Of a DNA stretch of 25,818 bases, positions 1-7,928 are shown one piece after another (within the stretch, counting starts at the first letter, position 1; every line of letters starts with the position of its first letter). The DNA is from Actinomycetes bacterium (lineage in GTDB: Bacteria; Actinomycetota; Acidimicrobiia; Acidimicrobiales; RAAP-2). The position numbers and the translations under genes were made by a program. The stretch lies in assembly GCA_021849435.1 (NCBI GenBank), contig JAJZSX010000001.1, positions 1-25,818 on the forward strand, given 5' to 3'. Under the pieces are notes generated by a model, which saw nothing but the letters and a program-made list of their open reading frames with translations, did not search any database and had not been told where the DNA came from.

Positions 1-674
1 GCAGGCGTCGATATCCCGCCTGCACAGAACAATGGCACCGGGAGCGCCCCCGTTTGGGCGACTTCGAGCACGAGAGGCAGCGGCGCCTGCAGGTCCTTGG
101 CGAGTCGGTAGAGCTCGGACTCGTCGGCCGAGGTCAACCGGCGCATCTGGGCGTTGATGGTGCGCAAGTGGCGCACCGCCTCGACCACGTTGCCCGTTCC
201 CGCCTCACCTTTCGAGCGGATGAGGCACGCACCCTCACCGATGCGACGTAGCGCCTCACCGAGGTTGGTAGCACCGCAGACGAAAGGCACCGTGAAGCCC
301 CACTTGTCGATATGGTTCTCTTCGTCGGCGGGAGTGAGGACCTCGGACTCGTCGATGTAGTCGACGTCGAGCGCCTGGAGGATCTGGGCTTCGGCGAAGT
401 GGCCGATCCGGGCCTTGGCCATCACGGGGATCGTGACCGTCGCCTGGATCTCCTGGATCATCTGCGGATCACTCATCCGCGCCACACCACCGTCGCGGCG
501 AATATCGGACGGCACGCGCTCCAGGGCCATGACCGCGACCGCACCCGCATCCTCGGCCACCTTGGCTTGCTCGGGGTTGACCACGTCCATGATTACGCCG
601 CCGCGCAGCATATCCGCCAAGCCCCGCTTCACGCGGGCTGAACCGACGACCGAACTGTCAGATGAAAGAGTCAT
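1..674 (-). CDS. pdxS: Pyridoxal 5'-phosphate synthase lyase subunit PdxS (partial, C-terminus outside window)
   Basis: PdxS condenses ribose 5-phosphate, glyceraldehyde 3-phosphate and ammonia (from the glutaminase PdxT) into PLP in the cytoplasm. Reading from the ATG at 674, about 224 of the roughly 295 usual residues are present before the window edge. Visible landmarks are D30 in MDVVN, K87 in MAKARIGHF and K155 in RSKGEAGTG. They match the catalytic Asp24, Lys81 and Lys149 of the Bacillus enzyme with a constant offset of six residues. The last visible stretch, CAGGIST, corresponds to the AAGGVAT phosphate-binding segment. It is the last visible gene of the minus-strand run, 22 bp after the M48-like gene. 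PdxT is not visible and would be expected beyond the edge. Family identity is very secure. Confidence 0.97.
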   Translation of the reverse strand, partial: MTLSSDSSVVGSARVKRGLADMLRGGVIMDVVNPEQAKVAEDAGAVAVMALERVPSDIRRDGGVARMSDPQMIQEIQATVTIPVMAKARIGHFAEAQILQALDVDYIDESEVLTPADEENHIDKWGFTVPFVCGATNLGEALRRIGEGACLIRSKGEAGTGNVVEAVRHLRTINAQMRRLTSADESELYRLAKDLQAPLPLVLEVAQTGALPVPLFCAGGISTP

Positions 675-696
675 GCACCCAGACTACCGGGCGAAC

Positions 697-1599
697 TCAC
701 CACTCTTCGAGGGCCAACGACCGCAACGTCGGATCGTCGAGGTCACCGAGATCCGATGTCGATCGATCAGCGAAGGGGTTGAACCACGACCAGCGCGTGG
801 CCGCGAAAGCCGGCGAAGCGAAGTACGAGCCCTCGTGCAACACCTGATCAGCGCAGCGGTGCAGCGCGTTCGCCAGGCCAAGCGGGTAGCGGATCGCGGC
901 CGCGGCCACCTCGTCGGCCCGGTAACACTGTCCAACGCCGGCGAGTGCGCGCCGAGCGGTGTCATCGAGCGAGACCGAGGCCGCGATGCACTGGCGTTCG
1001 ACCAGCCCAAGGCGCTGGCGCGCGAGGCAGTGCGCGACCACGCCCTCGAGCTCCATCAGCTCGAAGTCGCGCAACAGCGCGCTCGTCACGTACAGGACTA
1101 AACCACCCCCACGGCGCATGAGCGTCGCGTTGTAACCCTCATCGTCGATGATCACCGCCGAGACACCATCGACGCCAAAGGTGGCACAGAGCCGATCGAC
1201 GACGGTCCCGAGACGCTGACGGTCGTGCGTGGTACCGCCCTCACCCATCAACTGCCCGACGCTTTCGCCGGCGCTGGTGCCGAGCCGCTCCAGGCGGTCG
1301 AACGACCGGTAGAGGTCCCAGCCGTAGAGCACACCGATCACGACACCAAGAACCGCCAGCCAGGGCGAGAACACAACCCCGACGAGCAGCGCCACCACGA
1401 CGACGGCGACACCGATGGTCGCCGGAATCCGTCGGTGCCAGGCGTAGCGGCGAACCGCGGCGCTGTTCGCCTCTCGCTCCTCGGCCGATGGGACGTAGGG
1501 ACTCTGCCAGGTCGGGTCGAGCACAGGCTCCACGTAGCGTGGCCCGCGGTCACGCGTCGACGGACGCCGGTTGCGAGACTTCTGCTTGGTGGCCATCAT
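697..1599 (-). CDS. M48-like (HtpX-type) membrane protein with a destroyed zinc site; predicted pseudo-protease
   Basis: A 300-residue protein with a basic N-terminal tail (1-55), two adjacent membrane helices (about 59-76 and 79-95) and a cytoplasmic domain. Residues 180-245 follow the layout of M48/HtpX peptidases: a hydrophobic helix ending LEGVVAHCLAR, then later CYRAD followed by RYPLGLANALHR. In active enzymes these positions read HExxH and REFxAD. Here H190 is kept, but catalytic Glu is C191, the second His is R194 and the third zinc ligand Glu is C225. I infer a non-catalytic homologue, perhaps a membrane scaffold or sensor. It begins 6 bp after the pimA stop and precedes pdxS, so it is almost surely co-transcribed with both. 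The start may be either of two consecutive ATGs (1599 or 1596). The family call rests on motif layout only, so it is moderate; that this is a real gene is secure. Confidence 0.75.
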   Translation of the reverse strand: MMATKQKSRNRRPSTRDRGPRYVEPVLDPTWQSPYVPSAEEREANSAAVRRYAWHRRIPATIGVAVVVVALLVGVVFSPWLAVLGVVIGVLYGWDLYRSFDRLERLGTSAGESVGQLMGEGGTTHDRQRLGTVVDRLCATFGVDGVSAVIIDDEGYNATLMRRGGGLVLYVTSALLRDFELMELEGVVAHCLARQRLGLVERQCIAASVSLDDTARRALAGVGQCYRADEVAAAAIRYPLGLANALHRCADQVLHEGSYFASPAFAATRWSWFNPFADRSTSDLGDLDDPTLRSLALEEW

Positions 1600-1605
1600 C
1601 CCAGG

Positions 1606-2709
1606 CTACCGTGCGCCCTCGAAGCGTCGCCGAGCCTGTTCGTAGCGCTGCTCATAACTGTCCATCAAACGACGCATCGACCACGCGGCCGCGTGAGACA
1701 AAGCAGCAGCCAGGGCTTGAACATCGCGCTCGAGCGCTCGGGTGATGCCCGCCTCGAGCGCGAGCGCGTCACCGGGAGCGACGAGCACTGCGTGACCGCC
1801 CGCGGCCTCTCGATAGCCCTCGATGTCGCTCGCAACCAGTGGCACCTCGCTCGCCATAGCCTCGAGCAGGACCAGTCCGAAACTCTCGCCCCGCAACGAT
1901 GGCGCGACGACGACCGACGACCGACGCAGCCAGCGCCGCTTCTCCTCGTCGCTCGGTGCCCCGAGGAACGCACAGTTGAGACCGGCGGCCAACGACTCAA
2001 GCCGGGCGCGTTCGGGGCCGTCACCGAGGATGACGAGTCGCCAGGGTCGCGTGGCGGTCGAGTTGTGATAACGCAGCGCTTCGATGGCGGTCACGATTCC
2101 TTTGCGCTCCTCCAACCGACCGACGACGAGGACCGTGACCTCGTCGGGCACCGTGCGCGGGAACTCGACGAATCGTTCCACCTCGAAACCGTTGAATAGG
2201 ACGTCGGGCGCGAGACCGGCCGCCCGGCCCATCGTCGCGGCGGCCGCTGGGCTCACCGCGACGCTCACGTCGAGATGACGCGCGAGATTACGCAGCAGTG
2301 GACCGGTGAGTCGGGTCGCCGGACCGTCCCCACTGCGGTGCATGGTCCCCACCGACGGGGCCGCGTGCGCTCGTAGCGCCGACCAACCGAGCAACGGTGC
2401 GAACGGCTCGTGGTAGTGCACGACGTAGGGCCGACGGCGCGCGATCAGCGCCCGCACCTGCCGTGACGCCCAGGGCGAAATCGTCAAGGGAGCCCGCGAG
2501 CCATTCGCCGGAACCGACAACAGTCGGCCGAACCGATGGATCGTCGCGGGGGCGTCGTACGCGCGCCGATCGGTGCAGTCCGGCGCGATCAGGTCCACGT
2601 CGTACCCGCGACGATCGAGCTCACGACTCATCGCCAACGCCTGCTCTTGGACCCCGCCAAAGACGCTCAGCGCGTACGGGCAGACGAGCACGACGGTTCG
2701 GCGAGTCAC
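1606..2709 (-). CDS. pimA: GT4 glycosyltransferase, PimA-type phosphatidylinositol mannosyltransferase
   Basis: PimA transfers the first mannose from GDP-mannose to phosphatidylinositol on the cytoplasmic face of the membrane. The 367-residue protein has the two-Rossmann GT-B layout. FGGVQ (17-21) is the acceptor/phosphate loop, HYHEP (98-102) lies in the N-domain, VVGRLEERKG (195-204) is the donor-phosphate binding segment, and E275-x7-E283 in GESFGLVLLE is the retaining GT4 motif. I chose the GTG at 2709 because its GTGA overlaps the patA stop by four bases, and because the longer reading adds 11 residues not expected before the first beta strand. Its position directly after pgsA and patA fits the lipid mannosylation role; the context makes PimA much more likely than a generic GT4. 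Confidence 0.9.
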   Translation of the reverse strand: MTRRTVVLVCPYALSVFGGVQEQALAMSRELDRRGYDVDLIAPDCTDRRAYDAPATIHRFGRLLSVPANGSRAPLTISPWASRQVRALIARRRPYVVHYHEPFAPLLGWSALRAHAAPSVGTMHRSGDGPATRLTGPLLRNLARHLDVSVAVSPAAAATMGRAAGLAPDVLFNGFEVERFVEFPRTVPDEVTVLVVGRLEERKGIVTAIEALRYHNSTATRPWRLVILGDGPERARLESLAAGLNCAFLGAPSDEEKRRWLRRSSVVVAPSLRGESFGLVLLEAMASEVPLVASDIEGYREAAGGHAVLVAPGDALALEAGITRALERDVQALAAALSHAAAWSMRRLMDSYEQRYEQARRRFEGAR

Positions 2710-3590
2710 TGCGATTCGAATCGTGGCTGCAGCACGTGCCACTGCTCGGGGGCACGACGAATGAGCCCCTCAAGCTCGTTCGCGATCGACTGGGTCACCC
2801 GCGCCACATCGTCACGCAGTCGTCCGAGACGCTCGGCCGCGATGGGTGGCGTGACGACCGCGTAGTGGTCACGACCCGGACCCGCGTAGCAGGCGGCCGC
2901 GACCAGAGTCGCACCGGTGCGCAGCGCCAGCGTCGCCGGGCCCGCCGGGAGCGTCACCCGTTCACCGAAAAAGTCGACGGGAACACCATTGCCGACGAGG
3001 TCACGATCGCAGAGCAACCCGACGACGCCACCACGGCGCAACGTGTCGAGCAGGACTGTTCCCGCATGCGCGTCGAGCGGCTCGATGGTGATACCGATGC
3101 TCTCGCGCTTGGCCTTAAACCACTCGAACAGTGCGGGCGGCTCGAGGGCTTCGGCGACCGCGGTCATCGGCATGCCGATCTGGGCGAGGAAGGCGCCACC
3201 CCACTCCCAGCTCCCGACGTGGGGTAGCGCCACGACCACACCGGCGCCGGCATCACGTGCTGCGTCGAGGTGGCCACGCCCTTCTGCGATTTGGAACCGG
3301 TCCGAGATCGTCGTCGGCGAGAGCGCCGGCAGCTTCGCGCCTTCAGCCCAGTACTGTCCGTAGCTCGCCAGCGCACGTTCGACGAAACGTTCGATGAGCG
3401 GACCATCGGCCTCGTTGGTCGTGTCGAGGGCGTGCGCGAGGTTGACCGCGAGATTCCGACGGGCGTCGCGTATACCCAAGGAACGAGCGATTCGTCGCGC
3501 GGTCGTCACCGAGACCGATTCCGGTACCCGTTCGATGAACGCCCCCAGCGATCGGAAGACCGCGACGCGTACCCGCCCGGCCACGGTCAA
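2706..3590 (-). CDS. patA: Phosphatidylinositol mannoside acyltransferase (LpxL-type LPLAT family)
   Basis: Predicted to acylate the mannose of PIM1/PIM2 at the inner face of the membrane. The 294-residue protein belongs to the LpxL/HtrB acyltransferase family. The catalytic HX4(D/E) motif is H124-VGSW-E129, with Glu where mycobacterial PatA has Asp. A second conserved block, VGLLCDRDLVGNGVPVDFFG, gives the usual substrate-pocket segment, followed by LPAGPATLALRTGA. The start is a TTG at 3590 whose TTGA overlaps the pgsA stop by four bases; the 3' end overlaps pimA by four bases. Both couplings indicate tight stoichiometry with its neighbours. Family identity is strong; the PatA assignment rests on sitting between pgsA and pimA. 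Confidence 0.88.
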   Translation of the reverse strand: MTVAGRVRVAVFRSLGAFIERVPESVSVTTARRIARSLGIRDARRNLAVNLAHALDTTNEADGPLIERFVERALASYGQYWAEGAKLPALSPTTISDRFQIAEGRGHLDAARDAGAGVVVALPHVGSWEWGGAFLAQIGMPMTAVAEALEPPALFEWFKAKRESIGITIEPLDAHAGTVLLDTLRRGGVVGLLCDRDLVGNGVPVDFFGERVTLPAGPATLALRTGATLVAAACYAGPGRDHYAVVTPPIAAERLGRLRDDVARVTQSIANELEGLIRRAPEQWHVLQPRFESQ

Positions 3591-4252
3591 TGACGCGACG
3601 CGCGAGTCAGCGCCCGTCTCGTTCGACCGACGTTACGGTGCGGACGGGTGATGGGGCGGTGCAACGGCTCGGGTCGCGCGGCGACCCGCCAGACCCGCAG
3701 GAACCGGCCGCCAGCCGTCATAGCGGTCAAGACCAGCATCAGCCACAGGACGGGCACGAAGATTTGGGTTGCGAGCAGGGCCACACCTAACAGGATCATC
3801 CGCTCGGCGCGCTCCATAAGCCCACCCTTGGCCGACAGTCCGAGGCTCTCGGCCTTGGAGCGTTGATAGGAGATGAGGAACGTCGTGGTCATGATCGCGA
3901 ACGGCAATAGCACGAGCTGGCCGTGGTCGTGCGCAGTCAAGTAGTACGCGACGCCACCCATCATGAGCGCATCTGAAACTCGATCGATCACCGAGTCGAA
4001 GAAACTCCCCCGTTGGCTCGCGCGGTGCGACGCCTTCGCCACGGCGCCGTCGAGCATGTCGTGGAAACCGGTCAGCGCCAACAGCACGATCGCGAAGTAG
4101 TGGTACCCGACGCCGATCGACCACGCGGTCAGCGCCGCGAAGGCGAGACCCGATCCCGTGAGGACGTCGGCCGAGACGCCTCGGCGGACGAGCCATTGAC
4201 CCACGGGTGCCGTGGTGGCGTCAACCGACTTACGGAAATTGCCATCGAACAT
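3587..4252 (-). CDS. pgsA: CDP-alcohol phosphatidyltransferase, phosphatidylinositol phosphate synthase PgsA1-type
   Basis: Integral membrane enzyme that condenses CDP-diacylglycerol with inositol 1-phosphate to make phosphatidylinositol phosphate, the precursor of PIMs. The 221-residue reading from ATG 4252 has about six membrane helices. The signature D-x2-D-G-x2-A-(R)-x8-G-x3-D-x3-D is seen as D65, D68-G69, A72-K73, G82, D86, D90. The usual Arg is Lys (K73), a conservative but uncommon change. The distal segment SYQRSKAES followed by GGLMERAERM closely resembles mycobacterial PgsA1, which argues for inositol phosphate over glycerol phosphate as acceptor. A GGGGGA tract precedes ATG 4252, so I prefer it to the upstream in-frame TTG at 4276. 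It overlaps patA by four bases and starts 42 bp after the HIT gene. Confidence 0.92.
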   Translation of the reverse strand: MFDGNFRKSVDATTAPVGQWLVRRGVSADVLTGSGLAFAALTAWSIGVGYHYFAIVLLALTGFHDMLDGAVAKASHRASQRGSFFDSVIDRVSDALMMGGVAYYLTAHDHGQLVLLPFAIMTTTFLISYQRSKAESLGLSAKGGLMERAERMILLGVALLATQIFVPVLWLMLVLTAMTAGGRFLRVWRVAARPEPLHRPITRPHRNVGRTRRALTRASRH

Positions 4253-4294
4253 TGATCCCCCGGATCGTCTCCGCAATTCTATCGGTTTCGATGC

Positions 4295-4807
4295 TCATAC
4301 CTCGGTTTGCAGGTACGGACGGACCTTATTCCAGGTCGACGCGAGGGATTCGGGCAGTACCCGGACCTCGCCGATCGTCGTCATGAAGTTCGTGTCACCG
4401 TTCCATCGCGGCAGCACGTGCGCGTGCAGATGCTTGGGGATCCCGGCCCCAGCGGCGACACCGAGGTTCATCCCAACGTTCATCCCCTCGGCGCCGTAGG
4501 CGCCGTCGAGGGCTCGCGCCGTTCGTCGGATCGTCAGACTGAATTCGAGGTACTCCTCGTCGCGCAGTTCCACCAACCCCGCGACGTGCCGAAGTGGCAG
4601 CACGAGAACGTGGCCCGAACCGTAAGGAAAAGCGTTGAGCACCACGAACGTATGGCTCCCGCGCCACAGGACGCCGGTGGACTCATCAACCGGCTGAGCC
4701 GCCAGCACGCAGAAAACGCACGCGACATCCTCACGGGCGTTGGCCACAACGTCGTCGCCACTGACGTAGCCCTCACGCCACGCCGCCGAGAACCGTTCGA
4801 GTGGCAC
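4295..4807 (-). CDS. HIT-family hydrolase/AP4A phosphorylase-like protein
   Basis: A 170-residue histidine-triad protein. The catalytic motif is H126-L-H128-A-H130-V-L-P-R-W, and a CVFC pair at 30-33 near the N-terminus probably forms half of a zinc site. It resembles the mycobacterial protein encoded between thrS and pgsA1 (Rv2613c type), for which diadenosine tetraphosphate phosphorolysis has been described. A cytosolic role in clearing Ap4A, a by-product of aminoacyl-tRNA synthetases such as the upstream ThrS, is a reasonable inference. The start is a GTG at 4807 immediately abutting the thrS TAA stop (4810-4808) with no spacer, so translation is likely coupled. Family call is secure; substrate is inferred from context. 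Confidence 0.92.
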   Translation of the reverse strand: MPLERFSAAWREGYVSGDDVVANAREDVACVFCVLAAQPVDESTGVLWRGSHTFVVLNAFPYGSGHVLVLPLRHVAGLVELRDEEYLEFSLTIRRTARALDGAYGAEGMNVGMNLGVAAGAGIPKHLHAHVLPRWNGDTNFMTTIGEVRVLPESLASTWNKVRPYLQTEV

Positions 4808-6790
4808 TTACTGGTCCTCGGGTGCGCCGTGGTCGGCGATCTGCGCGACGAGAACGCGAGCGAAGTCGTCTAGAGCGACGGCCCGATCGGGGTCGTTAGA
4901 CCCCCGGGCGTTGACCCCGACGGTGCGCGCACGGACATCCTCGTCGCCGACCACGAGGATGTAGGGAACCTTTTCCAGTTTGGCGCGCCGGATGCGCGCG
5001 CCCAGCGGCTCGGTCGCCTCTTCGAGCGATGCGCGAACGCCCTTGGCACGTAACTCGTCCACCACCTCGCGGGCGTACTCGTCGTGGTCGTCACGCACAC
5101 CGAGTACCCGAACCTGCTCGGGCGCGAGCCAAGTCGGCAGATTTCCGGCGTAGTGCTCGAGCAACACCCCGAAGAACCGCTCGATTGAACCGAACAGGGC
5201 GCGGTGCAGCATGATCGGCCGGTGCCGCTGATTGTCGGCGCCCACGTACTCGAGGTCGAAACGTTCCGGGTGGTTGAAGTCGCACTGAATCGTGCTCAGC
5301 TGCCAAGTGCGTCCGATCGCGTCTCGTACGTCGATGTCGATCTTGGGCCCGTAGAACGCGGCATCGCCCTTCTTGATTTTGAACGGCAGCCCGAATTTCT
5401 CCAGTGCGAGACGCAGTGCGTCCGTGCTCTTCTCCCAAATCTCGTCGGTGCCGACGTACTTCTTCGGGTCCTTCGTGGAGAGGTTCGCAGTGAATTCAGT
5501 GAACCCGAACGCTCGCAACACGCTCATGACGAACTCGAGCAGCGACGCGATCTCGTCTTGGAGCTGCTCCTCGGTGCAGTAGATGTGACTGTCGTCCTGG
5601 GTGAAGCCCCGGATCCGCATGAGACCGTGCAGTGTGCCCGCGCGTTCATACCGGTAGACGGTACCCAGCTCGAACAACCGCAGGGGCAACTCGCGATAAC
5701 TGCGCGCCCGGCTCTTGTAGATCAGGCAGTGCATGGGGCAGTTCATCGGCTTCATGTAGTAAGTGCCGTTGTCGAGCTCCATCGGCGGATACATGCCGTC
5801 CTTATAGAAACTCAGGTGCCCGGAGGTCTCGTACAGCCGCTTGTTGGTCACGTGCGGCGTGACGACGAACTCGTAACCTCCTTCGAGGTGTCGCGCCCTC
5901 GAGTAGTCCTCCATCTCCTTGCGGATGATCCCGCCCCGCGGGTGCCAGACCGCGAGGCCACCTCCGAGCTCGGAGGGGAAACTCAGCAGGTCGAGGTCGG
6001 TAGCCAGACGGCGGTGATCACGCTTCTCAGCCTCTTCGAGCTGGTGGAGGTGCGCGGCCAGGGCGGCGTCAGACTCCCACGCCGTCCCGTAGATCCGTTG
6101 CAACTGGGGACGGTTCTCATCGCCTCGCCAGTAGGCGCCCGCGACCCGCATCAACTTGAAGTGGCCGAGTCGACCTGTTGATGGCACGTGGGGGCCACGG
6201 CAGAGGTCCACGAACCCCCCAGCGTTGGCGTAGGCCGAGACCACCGACTGGCTTGCCACCTCGTCGAAGTCCTCCTCGGCTGCGGTACCCGTCGCCACTC
6301 CACGGATGATCTCAACTTTGTAGGGCTGGTCCTTGAAGAGCTGGAGACCGTCCTCGATCGAATACTCCGAACGGGTGAAGGGCTGGTCCTCGGCAATGAT
6401 CGTACGCATCATCGCCTCAATGGCCACCAGGTCGTCGTCCGTGAAGTGGACGTCTTCGGGCAACTCGAAGTCGTAGTAGAAACCGTTCTCGATCGCCGGT
6501 CCGATGGCGTAGTGCGCACCGGGCCAGAGACGAGTGACGGCTTGGGCCAGCACGTGCGCGGTCGAGTGACGCAGGATCTCACGGCCGTAGTCACTCGCGG
6601 GCGTCACGATGGCGACCTCGGCGTGATTGGCCAGGGGCGTCGAGAGATCCGTCAGCTCGCCATTGACCTGCACAGCGAGCGCGTCCTTGGCGAGGCGCCG
6701 ACCGATATCGGCGGCGAGACCCGCGCCGGTCGTCCCCTCGGGCAGCGTGCGCGTTGACCCATCCGGTAGTTGGACCGAAATCTCCGACAT
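4808..6790 (-). CDS. thrS: Threonine--tRNA ligase
   Basis: Full-length class II threonyl-tRNA synthetase, 660 residues. In order: TGS domain (about 1-62); editing domain with H75-STA-H79 and C197-RGP-H201, which clears Ser-tRNA(Thr); catalytic core with zinc ligand C351 in PMNCPMH and motif 2 around YRYERAGTLHGLMRIRGFTQDD; motif 3 near RALFGSIERF; and the C-terminal anticodon-binding domain (about 560-655). All key residues are present. ATG 6790 follows a GAGGGAG ribosome-binding site. It begins 16 bp after mshC and abuts the HIT gene. No T-box or other leader is visible, and the short upstream gap suggests transcription from further upstream. Confidence 0.98.
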   Translation of the reverse strand: MSEISVQLPDGSTRTLPEGTTGAGLAADIGRRLAKDALAVQVNGELTDLSTPLANHAEVAIVTPASDYGREILRHSTAHVLAQAVTRLWPGAHYAIGPAIENGFYYDFELPEDVHFTDDDLVAIEAMMRTIIAEDQPFTRSEYSIEDGLQLFKDQPYKVEIIRGVATGTAAEEDFDEVASQSVVSAYANAGGFVDLCRGPHVPSTGRLGHFKLMRVAGAYWRGDENRPQLQRIYGTAWESDAALAAHLHQLEEAEKRDHRRLATDLDLLSFPSELGGGLAVWHPRGGIIRKEMEDYSRARHLEGGYEFVVTPHVTNKRLYETSGHLSFYKDGMYPPMELDNGTYYMKPMNCPMHCLIYKSRARSYRELPLRLFELGTVYRYERAGTLHGLMRIRGFTQDDSHIYCTEEQLQDEIASLLEFVMSVLRAFGFTEFTANLSTKDPKKYVGTDEIWEKSTDALRLALEKFGLPFKIKKGDAAFYGPKIDIDVRDAIGRTWQLSTIQCDFNHPERFDLEYVGADNQRHRPIMLHRALFGSIERFFGVLLEHYAGNLPTWLAPEQVRVLGVRDDHDEYAREVVDELRAKGVRASLEEATEPLGARIRRAKLEKVPYILVVGDEDVRARTVGVNARGSNDPDRAVALDDFARVLVAQIADHGAPEDQ

Positions 6791-6806
6791 GACTCCCTCT
6801 CTTTGG

Positions 6807-7928
6807 CTACAGCGTAACGCCGAGCAATGTGGCCGCCGGGGCGACGTTGTAGCCGGCGTGCGCGGCGTCGTCGATGAGGCTGAGCGCGGCAGGAGTATTC
6901 AGGTCGTCGTCCAGTGCCGCGCGAACGTCATCAATTAGCGCACTGGGCCGCCCGGCGGTCAGTGTCGACTCCCACGTCGCCAAGCGGGACTGGGCACGCA
7001 GCAAGAGTTCGTCGCGCCACTCCCAGTCCGTCCGGTAGTGCTGGTCAAGCAGGGCCAGTCTGACCGAGCTCGGGTCAGTGCGGCTCACCAGATCCGAGAC
7101 GAACACGAGATTGCCCAGTGACTTGGACATCTTGGTTCCGTCAAGCCCCACGAGGCCGACGTGGAGCCAGTGCTTCACGAAGGGCGCGCCGGTTACCGAC
7201 TCGGACTGGGCGGCTTCACATTCGTGATGAGGGAACGCGAGGTCTCGCCCACCGCCGTGGACATCGATTGTCTCGCCGAGGTCGCGCAGGCTCAGTGCCG
7301 AGCACTCGATGTGCCAGCCCGGTCGACCCGCCCCCCATCGCGACTCCCACGCGGGCTCGTCGCCGAGCGAAGGCTGCCATAGGACGAAGTCGAGCGGATC
7401 GCGTTTGCGCGAGTCGTCGGGTCGGCCACCGTGCTCTGCGGCGAGCGCCAGCATCGACGACCTCGATTCGTGACTCACCTGACCGAAGCGAGGAAACTTC
7501 GCGACCTCGAAGAAGACCCAGCCATCCACCTCGTAGGCCAGCCCCTGGTCGAAGGTCTCGCCAATCAGAGTCAGGATCTCGGGGATTGCCCCGGTCGCGC
7601 GCGGCTCGGTGAAGCACGGCAACAGGTTTAAGAGTTGCATGTCACGTTCGAAGATGGCCATCTCCTCGGCCGCGAGGTCCAAGTAGTGCACACCGAGCTC
7701 GCGTGACTTGCGCAAGATGTCGTCGTCGACGTCGGTGACGTTGCGCACGCAGCGCGTGTCATAGCCGGCGTCTCGCATACGTCGCTGCAGGACGTCAAAG
7801 GTCAAGTACACGTAGGCGTGACCGAGGTGGGCGGCGTCGTAGGGGGTGATCCCACAGCTGTACATCGTCACGGTGGGACCGGCCTCGAGCGGGAATACCC
7901 CGCGGCGCGCCGTATCGTATAACCGCAT
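6807..7928 (-). CDS. mshC: MshC-type cysteine:GlcN-inositol ligase (mycothiol biosynthesis)
   Basis: MshC is a CysRS paralog that joins cysteine to 1-D-myo-inosityl-2-amino-2-deoxy-glucopyranoside with ATP, the penultimate step to mycothiol. The 373-residue protein has the HIGH-like H34-LG-H37, zinc ligands C25 (SCGITPYD), C209 (HIECS) and H234 (FPHHE), and K266-MSKS. The sequence GITPYDAAHLGHAYVYLTFD is MshC-like; true CysRS reads CGPTVYD in this place. There is no CysRS C-terminal anticodon domain. I chose ATG 7928 because it overlaps the npdG stop (TGATG), though mycobacterial MshC has about 20 extra N-terminal residues, which leaves the start slightly uncertain. Placement between an F420 reductase and thrS is unlike the isolated mycobacterial locus. 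Confidence 0.87.
   Translation of the reverse strand: MRLYDTARRGVFPLEAGPTVTMYSCGITPYDAAHLGHAYVYLTFDVLQRRMRDAGYDTRCVRNVTDVDDDILRKSRELGVHYLDLAAEEMAIFERDMQLLNLLPCFTEPRATGAIPEILTLIGETFDQGLAYEVDGWVFFEVAKFPRFGQVSHESRSSMLALAAEHGGRPDDSRKRDPLDFVLWQPSLGDEPAWESRWGAGRPGWHIECSALSLRDLGETIDVHGGGRDLAFPHHECEAAQSESVTGAPFVKHWLHVGLVGLDGTKMSKSLGNLVFVSDLVSRTDPSSVRLALLDQHYRTDWEWRDELLLRAQSRLATWESTLTAGRPSALIDDVRAALDDDLNTPAALSLIDDAAHAGYNVAPAATLLGVTL

Noticed and set aside
312..2278. Long plus-strand open frames across the pdxS to pimA region
   Set aside because: They mirror strongly recognisable minus-strand genes. Their products are Arg/His-rich without motifs, the usual shadow effect in high-GC DNA.
6807..7928. Cysteinyl-tRNA synthetase CysS
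   Set aside because: The protein lacks the C-terminal tRNA-binding domain, is about 90 residues short, and has the MshC form GITPYDAAHLGH instead of CGPTVYD.
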